Positions 31,101-41,652 of a stretch of DNA of 49,742 bases are shown piece after piece. How positions within the stretch are numbered: the first letter of the stretch is position 1; each line of letters begins with the position of its first letter. A program made the position numbers and the translations under genes. The notes under the pieces are model-generated. The model made no database searches, was not told where the DNA came from, and saw nothing but the letters and a program-made list of their open reading frames with translations. Location of the stretch: the NCBI GenBank assembly GCA_022925895.1, contig JAKSYS010000475.1:1-49742 (forward strand), in the 5' to 3' direction. This DNA comes from Fragilaria crotonensis (Eukaryota > Bacillariophyta > Fragilariophyceae > Fragilariales > Fragilariaceae).

Positions 31101-32397
31101 TGCCTTCGCGTAGAGGCATGCCGAACATGTTGGAACTCTGCACTTCGAAAGACGTCGCGGCAAGATTCCCTGCTTGGCCATCTCTTGGAGTTTTCTCATG
31201 GAGATGTGTCCGAATTGATGGTGGATCGCCAACAGCTCTGCCAGGTCATTGGCTGGCTGTCGGTCCTCCTCGTCAAGGATGATGTTCACGTTCGTCGTTC
31301 GCGGCAGTTCCATGTCGGTCGTTGTGGGTTGCTCGCCCGTTTGCGGCGGTTTGTTTGTTGCTGCCTTGCTTGTTTCCCCCTTTGAAAGGGTACTGGATGG
31401 TCCGTCGAGGGTGTGAGTCGTCGGCGTTGGATTGGCTTCGTTCGAGTGCTTCCAAGCGTTCGTTAGCATCTCATTGTTTCCTGTCTCGACTTCGTCGTCC
31501 TCCTCGTCGTCTGATACGAGACCCGAAGGCATCGCGATGACGTCCCGAGTCGATTCATCCAGTTCAGCTTCACAACAGAAGGCTCGAAATTTCTCGAAGC
31601 CTGATGCCATTGTAAAGGTTGCAACGTTGTCGTTCTTACCAAGTGGAATATCTACTTTGTACTTTCCACCTCCCCAAAACAACACGCACTCCCGTCCGTT
31701 GGTGTATTCTCCACACTTGTCACGTTCGGGACCTGTCGTCTGGGTCTGGGACCAGTGTTGCGGACTCAATAGTCGAACTCGTCCGTCGGGAACGTAGTAT
31801 GAGTTCGGAATTGTGAAGGTGTGTTTCCTTCCCAACTCGTCCTCCCAACTCCAACGTAGCGTGCCGACTTGCACGTTCGTCGTTCTCGTTCCTGCGAATC
31901 CCTTCACGACCCGATCCGTCGGCCTCAGTTTCCCAACAAAGTCCTCCTTCACGTGTGAGATGCACCCCGAACATCGGTTGTCGATTCCGATCGTTTCCGA
32001 ATCGGTGTCGAATTGGGTTTTCCGTTCGGTCGCAATCGTAGCATTCGCTTGCATGGCGAGAACCGTCATCGCCATGACGGTCCCCCCTTCGCCCCCAGCT
32101 TGCTCGTTTGCGATTGATTCGATGGTGTGCAGTTCCCGAGTGATTGCGTGGCTTGGTGTTTCGCAGGATCCAGTCTCCCAGGTCGCTCGAGATGGATTCG
32201 ACCGTTCGCCAGCAGCATGACCATGCTGACGTTACGAGCGCGTCCGTCCTCTTCGCAAACCTTCGTGCTGTCCTGCTCCACTCCTCGGTGTCGAGTGTCC
32301 GTTTCGTTGATCGGAGAATGGTCGCGATGATGGTGGGTATAGACCAACACAATGTGAGTAAAGTCCGCACTACTATCGTGTTAGTCCACCCTCCCCG
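28178..32397 (-). pseudogene. pol: A2 pol, nearly complete
   Basis: The least damaged pol in the window: 1,259 codons are open from 32075 to 28296. The protease region has FDTDSETIGIDNRCSGCISH. The integrase has HHQFGH...CRVPTCSAC, VDQFSRLGFIYL, HADNGIF and GIAERRIREL. The RT has LYTDDSLLAGP, and the RNase H has VFVDASFCGDWD, SSTESEY and FEDNSGAL. Two single-base gains break it. One is in a run of six G (32082-32087) between the gag stop and the protease, where A1 has five. The other is near 28377 (CTTGGG where A1 has TTTGG), just before the final RNase H block, which then reads on in another frame to TAG at 28178-28180. The protein would integrate and copy the element. Confidence 0.9.
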
Positions 32398-32400
32398 TCA
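32395..32400 (-). promoter_or_regulatory. UGA CGG stop context between A2 gag and pol
   Basis: On the minus strand TGA (32400-32398) is followed by CGG, as in A1. The frame after it is open to the one-base gain near 32085 and has no ATG over about 100 codons. Confidence 0.6.
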
Positions 32401-33687
32401 CTCGCTGTCCTCATCCTCCGTCGTGTCCTTCTCGACCGACTGTTCCATCTTGGCGACGTAGGCCTTCGCGACCTTGAGTTTCTTCTCAATCGCCTTCTTC
32501 TTGTCTGATCCTGTCGACTCGCGCTTGCGTTTGTCACCGGCTGCATCAGCGGCTAAGCCCTTGCATTCTTTCGGCTTGTGAGCTCGCCACTTCTCGCACT
32601 TTCCACCGGTGTCTTTTCCGCACCAGTACCACATGTGACCCTGGAAGTCGACTTCTTTCTTGTCGCCTGGTTTCGGTGCCTTCCACTTCTTCGGGTGATC
32701 GCCTTCTTTCTTCTTCGAAGACTGCTTGTCACCTCCCGACTTGGCCGCTTTCTTCTTCTTCGGGCTCTCGTGGGACACCTTCTTGTTGAGCGACTTCATC
32801 GTGGAGTTGAATTTCGCTTCCAACGCCACAATCTTTTTCTTCGGCCGTCGGCGCATTCCATGTGCCCTTCTCAACCATCGTATCGTATTTGTTCTTGGCG
32901 GCTATCATCAGGTCGTCAGGTGTGAGCTCTTCCCTTCCTCGTGGTCGTCTTGCTTGCGCATGAGCCACGCTCGGAAGACTTCGTCGCTCACAGCTCCATA
33001 TCCCTTAAACAGGTTGATGAGGAGATCTGACGTCTTCTGATTCCTCGCCGTCAATGATTGGAGCAGAAGTTTCACATACTGGTTGAACTTGCCGATGTCG
33101 CTGTCCACCGTGAGTATGTAACTGTCCAAGTTTGATAACTTCGTACGAATTTGGTTGGTGGTTGCGTTCGTGTCAAGGTGGCTCTCTCGGATGATGATCT
33201 TCAAGAGAGCCACGCCGCTGCACAGATCATTGTCGCCAATCCTGTATTGGTCTGACCACAGGGAGATTCTCTTCTTCGCAGCATTCGTCAAGGACGCCAT
33301 GAGGCACTTGTAGAGCATGTATGTGTCCTGCGCCTCTCGTCCTTGCTCGTTGATGTACTGCAACTCGGACTCGGTGACTTTCTCCAATGAAATCGTGCCG
33401 TAGTTCTCGATGAGCCTCTCCTGTACCGGCTCGTTGTCGTCCGTCACCTCCAACGTGATGTTTAGGATGCCATCGGACCACCCCATCTCGTCCGCTCTGT
33501 CCTGGACGTCTTTAAGGAACTGGAAGAGGCCTTCGGCTTCACAGTCAAAGGGTTCCTTGCAGACTTCTCGGATGGCAGACTTATAGATCTTGGAGTGTTC
33601 GCTCTTCGTGAAGTCGAGCAATCCTTGGACAGCCAACGCTGGGGAGAACGCGAATACAACTTCGGCTTCGTCCGGTTCGTCAGCCAT
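32398..33687 (-). pseudogene. gag: A2 gag with two opposite frameshifts
   Basis: Same length as A1 gag (1,290 bp). A one-base loss near 32932 and a one-base gain near 32836 cancel each other, so only about 30 codons in the middle are read out of frame and the tail returns to the gag frame. The zinc-knuckle motif is WYWCGKDTGGKCEKWRAHKPKECKG, with tryptophan at the codon that is a stop in A1. It begins MADEPDEAEVVFAF, next to the LTR and primer site. Confidence 0.88.
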
Positions 33688-33715
33688 GGTACTTTACCTT
33701 GTTTCTTCTTTTCAA

Positions 33716-33732
33716 CTCGCGCAGAGGAAGCG
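33716..33732 (-). other. Primer-binding site of A2, D-arm class
   Basis: On the minus strand CGCTTCCTCTGCGCGAG directly follows the 5' LTR and is identical to the A1 site. Confidence 0.7.
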
Positions 33733-34006
33733 TGTGATTTACTTGGTGTCGTGCTGGCAACACGTGCGAGCAAAACTACGAAGTAAAGGGCTTTGCAAAA
33801 GTAGGTTTTTAGGTGTTATGATTTAATTCGGTAGTCGTGTTCCCGTGTTTTCATACGGGGAACAACCGAAAAATCTTACGCGCGACTACTTACGCGACTA
33901 ATCCACGACTGAGTACGAATCCACGACTGAGTACGAATATACGTCTCGCGCTCGCATTCTGTTGGTTCTGCGCACGTGACGGTACGCAGGTACCAGTATC
34001 ATTACA
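33733..34006 (-). repeat. 5' LTR of A2
   Basis: 274 bp, nearly identical to 27870-28144. Confidence 0.93.
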
Positions 34007-37000
34007 CGGATCCCTACATCACGCTTGAAATGATCATACACTCTTGCCTGCAATCGACAAAAACACTTGGCCAATTCGTATCTCGATCAGCCAAAAGCAC
34101 GCTCGCAGCAAAATCCCTCTTAGACAAGGCTCAGAACCGTTTCACCAACTTCACCTTGATCTCATGCGAAGCCCCTTTCGGTTTGGACTCACCACTGCAA
34201 CAAACTATTCAGCCTATTGTCACAACACCTGGCAAACTGACTGGCTGGATAGGACTCCCAACTGAAAGCACCACATCCATCATCACAGCCCTTAAGTCCT
34301 GGCTTACTCAGACAGAACTACTTGGCCACACAAAGTCCGTCCGCTTCATCCGTACTGATGCCGGATCTGCCTTTACATCTGCAAAATTCATCACAGAATG
34401 CACCCACCTTGGAATTAAACTTGAAGCTGCTGCTCCAGAACACCAAGAAATGAATGGCATCTGTGAAGCAAAATGGCGAGAAGTCCACAACACTGCAAAT
34501 GTACTTCTCAACACTGCCCAACTTGGCGGTGCCTTCTTCCATCATGCACATGCCTATGCTGTTAGCATTATTAATGCTTGTCCAGCCAAGAATGTGACTG
34601 ATCAACATGGCAACCCAACCACACCATTCCAATACAGCTATGGCAGAAAACCAAGCCTTGCCAACTTCCGCGTATTTGGATGCCCTATCTACTTCAAGTG
34701 CTACAAACCGACCTTCCGCAACAAGCTCATTACCTATAAGCAACAACTCCAACGTGCTTCCCGTGGTATCTTCATCGGATTTCCAGAGAACTCAGCTGGC
34801 TGGCTAGTTTACTCTCCTGATCATCCGCAGCGCATCGTTATCACTCGCGACGCCTACTTTGATGAAGGCTTCAGCTCTGCCCTTGCCTTCGATTCAAAGC
34901 CCTTTGCCGGAGCCATTCCCATCCGATCTCACTTGGATCCCAATGGACTCCAATCTTTGGACAATTCTGAACCATCATTTACCCACCAAACTGGATCTGC
35001 TGCCAATCTAGGCATCACACCATCCACTTTTATTGAAGAACTCCATGACCCTGAACCCCTCTTACAGGTACAAGACAATGGAACTCCAAGCCCTGCCCAT
35101 CCAGAAGATGATATTAATGACACTGATCCCATCACAGAATCTGACATCTCTCCTGGACCAACACCACCAACTCCTCAGCTGATCAACTGGACCTTTCACC
35201 AACTGAGACACACCCCACTTCACAAGGAAATGACCTTATACTTCCAAGAGTGTGCTGAATCTCTGCCATCAGTTGATCCCATCCACACTGCCATGCTTGC
35301 CGTTGATGCATCCACAACTTCGCCCACCAACGATCCAGTGGACAAGCATCTTCCTGAACCGCAATCCTTCAAAGCCGTTCTCAAACTTGACGATGACGTC
35401 CGCAATGCCTGGCTACATGCTATTTGCATGGAAATCAAGAACTTAATCGACCATGATACCTTCATCCTGGGTGAACAACCCCGGAAGGATGAACTTATCA
35501 TCCCTGTCAAACTTGTCTTGAAAGCAAAACAAACTGCAACTGGTAAACTTGAAAACCTTAAAGCTTGCCTTGTCGCCCGTGACAACTTGGAGAAACGACA
35601 ATTGAAGAAAACTAAAGCTGCTTACCAGCAATTTCTCCAACAACAAAAACAAGACAATGCTGAAAACAATCCTGAATCCAGCAAGCCAACTAACACAATC
35701 CCAATTGAGGTACCTCAACCTTTTGAGGACACATGGTCACCCTGTGCATCTTCAAGAGGGGTCAAGCTACTTCTCTCAACAATCTGTGCATCCCACCGCA
35801 CAGTCAAAAGTGCCGACTTCATTGGCGCGTATCTACAAGCCATAGTCATTGGTTGCCACTTTGTCAGACTTCCACTTGAGTATGCATATTACTTCCCTGA
35901 ATATGCTAAATACTTTGGAACTCCAGCCCTTTGAACAAGGGAATCTATGGACTTGTTTACTCTGGAAAATATTGGAACATTGAATTCTCTGAATGGCTTT
36001 ACTCCAAAGGATTCATCCAATCCCAGTCTGAACCTCCTATTTTGTCTTTTACAACAAACACAACCAATGGTTACACCTTCTCTTCTTTGTCGACAACATG
36101 CTCTACGCTGGCAGCAATGACGCCATCGAAAAAGAATTCGAAGAATCCGTCCGCAATCGCTTCGACGTCAAGTTCCTTGACCTGCTCAATGGTTCTTGCA
36201 AATGCGTATCCATCAACACAAAGACAAAACCTACACTCTTGACCAACATCGCTACGTTCTCAACACTTTGCAACGTTACGATCCCAACTCCGAGTTCCTG
36301 AACGTGAAACGCCATTCCCACCGGATTACTTTCAGTAAAGACAATCGACCTGTCACCGATCATGACAAACAAGTTGCGAACAACACAAGAAACGCCTCCC
36401 ATTCCGCTCCGCTGTATGTACGCTACTCTACTTGCCTACAACACCCGTGCTGATATCCTCTTCGCAGTCTGCAAACTTGCAAAAGCCTGCGTCTGCCCTG
36501 GCAAACTCAACTCTCGTGCTCTTATCTGGCTGATTGGCTACCTACGCCATCGCCCATACTATGCCATCAAGTTCTACCCGAATGCCACGACCAACCCTGT
36601 TTACGACATATGTCGTCAACACCGCATTCCCATTCCGACTTAACCGTATTTTCCGACGCCAGCTGGCAAGATTGCCCTGACACTGGCCGCTCTACTGTCG
36701 GTTATATGATTTTTCACAACGGTGCTCTCATCGAAGCCAACTCTACGATGCCAACACCAATTGCTATGTCAACGTCCGAGGCCGAATACATGGCCGCATG
36801 CTCTGCATCCATGGCCACAGCTCACATTCGGATGTTACTCTACGACATGACATATCTCGAACCAAACATTGGCGTGAATCTATGCAGCGTCTTCCAACCA
36901 TTCCATCGATTCTCATGATCGACAACGAAGCCACTGTGCAGATCGCCAAGAACGCAAATTAACCCGCAAGACTTGTCACATCGAATGACGTTTCCACTAT

Positions 37001-37180
37001 GTCTGTCAAGGCCAACAAGACGGTATACATCAACTACATTGGATACCTTGCGATTCTCAACTTGCTGACATCCTCACAAAAACACAAGTCTCTTCCAAAA
37101 TTGATCAACACATTGACAAAGTCTTCTGTACACTGCCTGATCACATGCTACAAGCTACAAGTGAATCTACAGAGATTTGA
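34007..37180 (+). pseudogene. pol: Element E1 pol (integrase, RT, RNase H), truncated
   Basis: A copia pol of another lineage, cut at its left end by A2 shortly before the integrase core. Recognisable are FHQLHLDLMRSPFRFGLTTA, then (after a frameshift near 34225) RTDAGSAF and PEHQEMNGICEAKWREV, RVFGCPIYFK and the RT start ENLKACLVARDNLEKR. The RT core GIYGLVYSGKYWN follows another frameshift near 35930. The active-site block is FFVDNMLYAG in place of the usual YVDDMLYAG, so a catalytic aspartate is changed. The RNase H has VFSDASWQD, STSEAEYMAA and, at the end, DNEATVQIAKN and LADILTKTQ. Further frameshifts lie near 36090, 36330, 36630 and 36920. The stop is TGA at 37178-37180. Confidence 0.88.
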
Positions 37181-37191
37181 CTCAAGACGGG

Positions 37192-37430
37192 TGTTAAACA
37201 TCCAGTATCGCCCTACATATTTTTCTATTATCCCTATCCCTAAACTGTCGCTCGCATGCACTGTAAAACATTACATCCGTGCTCCAGTAACCAGTGCAAC
37301 ACTGCACGACTGGAATCAAAACTCACGTCGATTCAAATCATGTTCATCTCGTTCCTCAAGTTTGAACATTGATTTTCAAACGACGCTCAACGCCTCGTTT
37401 ACGAAAAACAACGCAGCCGTACGCTGCTGA
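37192..37430 (+). repeat. 3' LTR of E1 (end not located)
   Basis: It begins TGTTAAACATCC right after the purine-containing stretch CAAGACGGG, at the usual place behind RNase H. The first 70 bp recur at 9033-9104. The far end is not defined because the 5' LTR is missing. Confidence 0.65.
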
Positions 37431-37437
37431 CCGTGAT

Positions 37438-37486
37438 AGATGTGAGGAGTGTTCCTGAGTGTTCCTTGGAAGCACTCCTCACATCT
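37438..37486. repeat. Hairpin, perfect 14-bp arms
   Basis: AGATGTGAGGAGTG (37438-37451) is the exact reverse complement of CACTCCTCACATCT (37473-37486), with a 21-base loop. It lies near the expected 3' end region of E1 and could be a transcript-end structure or part of a small inverted-repeat element. Confidence 0.7.
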
Positions 37487-38215
37487 CCCTTCCCCTTTTC
37501 CCACTCTTCTCACAATTGTCAATTTTCATATTTTTAGTGCCACTTACCCTTTTTGTTCTTCTACATATTTTTCTCACGATGATGATGATTGACCATGACG
37601 CGTTTTTACCCGCCGTCGTCATGACATCATACACACCGTGCTGTTCAAATATTAGTAGACAGTACGACGGTACTCACTACTATGACAACACAACACAACA
37701 CGGTAACGAGTACAACAGTACTCATCGCACATCACTTCCTCTGCCCATCGATAGTACGCGCACGTCTGACTTTACCGTTACTGTACATAACGATAAACAA
37801 ATAGACAGTGCCCACTATACGACACACGATATTTCTACTAGTCAGTCTCTCGCACATTCATGTAGCAATAGAACGACAGATAGTACATGTATCGTCATCT
37901 GTAGCGGTAGACAGCACTGCGTAGCTGTACCGTTTATAGATGAACTAAGCAGTAGTCAGTGTCGTACTAGACACTTACCTACTGGGGGCGTACCCCGTAA
38001 CGGTTACGTCCTGGTTCTTAACCCGAACCCTATGCCGACCTGCGCGTCGCTAGGTTCCGTTAACCCGAACCATATCACCTACCGTTTACGGTACTGTAGT
38101 TTTTCTGTTGTACAGTAGCACACTACAGTGCCTAGTTGAACAGCGGTGAGCATGCGACTGGTGCAGGCGGGAAAATCCCGCGCAGACGTACAAACCAGAC
38201 GCACAAACGCAGACG
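37487..38215. other. Intergenic stretch rich in GTAC and ACAGTA words
   Basis: A CT-rich start (37487-37570) is followed by about 500 bp crowded with TAC, GTAC and ACAGTA words. An open frame of 219 codons (37459-38118) runs through it but has no recognisable domain and a strongly biased, repeat-driven composition; I do not call it a gene. Confidence 0.45.
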
Positions 38216-38302
38216 GATAAAAGCACACGCACAAAAGCATACGCACAAAAGCATACGCACAAACGCTTGTGCACAACATACGCACAAAAGCATACGCGCA
38301 AC
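38216..38302. repeat. Minisatellite, 14-bp unit
   Basis: Units of the form GCATACGCACAAAA repeat about four to five times with small changes. One part (CGCTTGTGCACAACATACGC) breaks the register. Confidence 0.75.
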
Positions 38303-38511
38303 TGAATACAATATACTGGTATAGTTTAGTAGTGTACGGAGTATAATACATGTTCTTCTGTTCAGCATCTCTACAGTTCTGGTCAAGACTAACAATTGAT
38401 ATCATGACAAAATGACACGGGTGCGGTCTCGGTTTTTGGGTTACAAGGATTGTAAGCAGGTTCTACGCTATCAAACTTGTCAGCCCGAATTCTCGAAGAT
38501 CAACACAAAAA

Positions 38512-39860
38512 ATGACGACTTACAAAACTATTTCATGTCGAGGCACTTCAACATCCGGAATCGCCGGGTGCTACCGTAGGCAAACATGGATTCTCCTTTT
38601 TTTGTTTCTCTATCTAGCGATAATTGCCAAGCGGAGCGTCCCTTTCGACGTGATTCATGATGATAACAAGGCTTCCTTACTTTCGAATCCAAGAAGGGAC
38701 TTCTTACACGAGAAAGTGGAACCTCACGTCGGCTACAAGAAAGTTCTTGTCACCGGAGGAGCAGGCTTTATTGGAAGTCATGTTGCGGAATTCTTGCTCG
38801 CTAGAGGTGACGATGTCGTTATCGTGGACGAACTGAACGACTATTATGACGTTGGAATCAAACAGCAGAATCTCAAATTATTGCGTTCCAAGTATCCTTC
38901 ACGCGAGCGTCTCTCCATACACATTGGAGACGTCTGCGATTCCTCCTTCATGCTTCGGATTTTCGAAAAGTTACGCCCTCAATGGATTTGTCATATGGCA
39001 GCACGTGCGGGCGTGCGACCATCGATTGAAGATCCCTACATTTACATTCATTCCAACATTCAAGCAACAACTCGATTGATGGATTTGAGCCACAACTTTG
39101 GAATTCAAAACTTTGTCTTCGCCTCGTCGTCGTCTGTCTATGGTGGGAGCAAGTCCGAAGTCTTTTCCGAAGACGAACCGGTCGATCACCCTATCTCGCC
39201 CTATGCCGCCACGAAAAAGGCATGTGAGCTGCTGGCGTACACGTATCATCATTTGTACCATTTGAATGTTACGGCACTTCGATTCTTTACTGTCTATGGA
39301 CCGCGTGGACGTCCGGACATGGCCCCGTAAGTTGCTTTGAAAACAGGGGAGGCATTCTATAGATTTCGTCAATTCCAACAGGGTTCGGTATTATTGATCA
39401 TTGCAGTGCACTGTATCTAACGACTCATTCTACACCAAAAAAATTAAACAGGTTCAAATTCATTGATCGCATCAGTCGCGGAGTTGAAATTCAAAAATTT
39501 GGCGACGGCTCCTCCAGTCGAGATTACACCTACATCGATGATATTGTCAATGGTGTTGTTCGTGCGCTCGATCGGCGTCACAAGTACGAAATTTTCAATC
39601 TCGGCAAGGGATCTGGAACATCTTTGAAGGAGTTTATTGAGTTGATTGAAAAGCATGTGGGTCGGACCGCCAATGTTCGAGTCATGCCGGACCAACCAGG
39701 GGATGTCCCTTACACCTGTGCGAATGTGACGAAAGCGGAAATTATGTTGGGCTACCGACCCATGGTTCAGTTTGAAGAAGGCATCATGCGGACTGTAAAA
39801 TGGCACATGGAGGTATATGCCGATAGGATTCAGAACATAACTACTCGGAGTACTGTTTAA
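38512..39860 (+). CDS. UDP-glucuronate 4-epimerase, membrane-anchored; two exons
   Basis: Exons 38512-39326 and 39452-39860 join in phase 2 to give 407 residues. The enzyme interconverts UDP-glucuronate and UDP-galacturonate using tightly bound NAD. A hydrophobic segment at residues 25-38 after a basic start makes it a type II membrane protein, as in plant GAE enzymes of the Golgi. The short-chain dehydrogenase fold shows GGAGFIGSH (residues 82-90) for NAD, the SSSSVYGG strand (205-212) and the catalytic YAATK (Y231, K235). HMAARAGVRPSIEDPY and RFFTVYGPRGRPDM are typical of the UDP-GlcA 4-epimerase subgroup. The C-terminal exon has the substrate-binding part (DYTYIDDIVNGVVRALDR). The gene is intact. 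It could also serve another UDP-uronic acid, but the subgroup blocks favour glucuronate. Confidence 0.9.
39327..39451 (+). other. Intron of the epimerase gene
   Basis: 125 bp, GTAAGT at the 5' end and ACAG at the 3' end after a run of A and T. Splicing restores MAP-FKFIDR; without it the frame stops at the TAA inside the donor site. Confidence 0.92.
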
Positions 39861-40136
39861 CTCTACTAGTCAATATAGCGTGTATACTTACAATAAATGG
39901 TTGATCAAAGATGAAAAAAACGAAGATAACAAGTCAAAGCATATAATTGTACGTGTTAACAATCACTCTGATTTCTATCTCGTACATCATGCGTACATGC
40001 TCGTATATACCCAGATGAATCCGGATCTTCATGTCAACGAATGATGACATGATGACGCACCACTTTGTCATCACCGTATACAGTAGCTAGTATGAAACAG
40101 TCCCCGCGATTCGGAATCCATCTGATTTCATAATCT
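39861..40136. other. 3' flank of the epimerase gene
   Basis: AT-rich at first (AATAAATGG at about 39892 could serve polyadenylation). No gene seen before the D1 LTR. Confidence 0.45.
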
Positions 40137-40331
40137 CCGTTTAAGTATGGATACTACGAGGGAATACGGTGTACGTAGGATTTGGTATATCCTACTCCGC
40201 AAGCAGGTGTCAACCAAAGCACGTAATCACTCTTTTATCTTTACATCCTTTTTACTTGCCCTTTTGCTCTTCCTCTCGATTACCCGTAGCACACTAAGGT
40301 AAGAATCCGCCACTACGTACGAATTCGAACG
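40137..40331 (+). repeat. 5' LTR of D1
   Basis: It begins CCGTTTAAGTATGG and ends GAATTCGAACG, without the usual TG...CA ends. Its partner is 41445-41640. Confidence 0.88.
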
Positions 40332-40345
40332 GTTTATCAGACCCA
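40332..40345 (+). other. Primer-binding site of D1, anticodon-arm class
   Basis: GTTTATCAGACCCA, identical to the B1 site and at the same place behind the LTR. Confidence 0.65.
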
Positions 40346-40738
40346 CCGAAACGACAATGGGCGTGAAACGTAAGAACAGAGGGGAGAGTGACGGAGAGTG
40401 TTATCCTCATTGTCGTTGAAGATTTTGCATTTCGTTTCTCCTCCATGAACACGGTGTAAACCATGCACTACTGCGGAATACGTAGAAATCAGAATTTCAC
40501 GAATACGATATACGCTGTTCGTAATACACTACTTGGCCACATGGCGGGCATCAGCGATCGATATCATGTGCTCACGTTCTATAATTGTCCGCTGGCGCCG
40601 TGAGGGAACAAACACGCTGAGGTCAGGACTGATCACCCTGTACCGACCGGATCGTGACCCGCCTCACACCCTACCCACTGTGGTACGGGCCGGACGAACC
40701 AAACAAATACGTACTAACGTACAAGCACTTCCACGCAG

Positions 40739-41005
40739 ATGGACGCTGAACCAGTTGCCGCCGTTGCGGATGACGCTGTTGTCGTTGAGGTTGAACCACC
40801 AAACCCCATTCATGACGTACTTGTGACTTGTGGTGTTACAAACGCTGCACATCGTACTACGCTTATTGAAATTGAAGGGCTTGACTTGATTGCTGCATTC
40901 ACGTCCATGGGTGGTGATGGTGATATCACCGAGATGGCAAAATGCATGGCATCGCAGCCATCAGTTGCAGCAGGGAGGGTAATCCTCGGAACAATGCAAA
41001 TTAAG
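40739..41005 (+). pseudogene. gag: D1 gag N-terminal fragment
   Basis: It starts MDAEPVAAVADD and contains HDVLVTCGVTNAAHRTTLIEIEG (given as a block around 40815-40880) and the RVILGTMQIKKHQ motif of diatom-type copia gags. After KKHQ the gag match ends and RNase H sequence begins in another frame. A full gag would be several hundred residues, so only about the first 90 remain. The 5' LTR and primer site lie about 400 bp upstream. Confidence 0.75.
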
Positions 41006-41300
41006 AAACACCAAGATCATTGTCACGTTGCGATACAAGCTCCGAATGTTTGGCGTACCAATTGACGGTCCGGCCAACGTCTTTTGTGATGACAATGGCG
41101 TCGTCAAGAACACAACTATTCCGGAATCAATGTTGTCAAAGAAGCACAATGCTATCAATTATCATGTCGTCCGCGAAGCCGTTGCAGCTCGCATCATGCG
41201 TGTCGGGAAGGAAGATGGGATGACAAATCTTGCAGATTTATTCACGAAGGTATTGACTGCCGATCGACGTCGCAGCTTGTGTCGGCACATTATGTATTGA
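41006..41300 (+). pseudogene. pol: D1 RNase H C-terminal fragment
   Basis: It reads RYKLRMFGVPIDGPANVF, CDDNGVVKN, KKHNAINYHVVREAVAA and NLADLFTKVL, ending in TGA at 41298-41300. It is closely similar to the minus-strand fragment at 41653-42640, so both belong to one family. Only the last third of RNase H remains, joined to gag by a deletion. Confidence 0.85.
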
Positions 41301-41444
41301 AGTATGCCCTGGGTTATTGGTCATCTGTGTGGGCAGGGCCTTTTAACCCCTGGAACGGATACGATCCGTGGGCTCATTGTTACCAGGTCGCGGAGGAAGC
41401 AGTTTAAATTATTTGCGTGTACGGTTCATAATTTACTACGGGGA

Positions 41445-41640
41445 CCGTTTAAGTACGGATACTACGAGGGAATACGGTGTACGTAGGATTTGGTATATCC
41501 TACTCCGTAAGCAGGTGTCAACCAAAGCACGTAATCACTCTTTTATCTCTTACTTCCTTTTTGCTTGCCCTTTTGCTCTTCCTCTTGTTTACCCGTAGCA
41601 CACTAAGGTAAGAATCCGCAACTACGTACGAATTCGAACG
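41445..41640 (+). repeat. 3' LTR of D1
   Basis: It follows the purine tract TACTACGGGGA and matches 40137-40331 with about ten differences. Confidence 0.88.
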
Positions 41641-41652
41641 TTTCGATCTAAC

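Larger units (their letters stand above)
27870..34006 (-). mobile_element. Copia element A2, minus strand
   Basis: A family A element with LTRs at 33733-34006 (5') and 27870-28144 (3'). The LTRs differ by about two substitutions and one base in an A run, so it is young. Gag and pol follow the A1 layout with UGA CGG between them. There is no target duplication: GAGAT is on the left and CGGAT on the right, and the two flanks belong to two different broken retrotransposons. Confidence 0.93.
40137..41640 (+). mobile_element. Copia element D1, large internal deletion
   Basis: Two LTRs of about 195 bp (40137-40331 and 41445-41640) enclose only 1.1 kb. Inside are the start of gag and the end of RNase H joined directly, so most of gag and pol is missing. 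The LTRs differ by about ten changes, including small indels. No clear target duplication. It could only move with proteins from another copy. Confidence 0.85.

Noticed and set aside
9588..34006. Inversion of the segment between the opposed copies A1 and A2
   Set aside because: If recombination between them had inverted the middle, the A1 left flank AGTTG should reappear as CAACT left of A2, and the A2 right flank CGGAT as ATCCG right of A1. Neither is seen (GAGAT and GTGTC).
37459..38118. Plus-strand open frame of 219 codons
   Set aside because: No recognisable domain, composition driven by ACAGTAC-type words and a CT-rich start, and no gene neighbours that need it. An N-terminal hydrophobic stretch comes from the CT-rich run.
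38216..38302. CRISPR-like array
   Set aside because: Units are adjacent without spacers; it is a minisatellite in a eukaryotic sequence.
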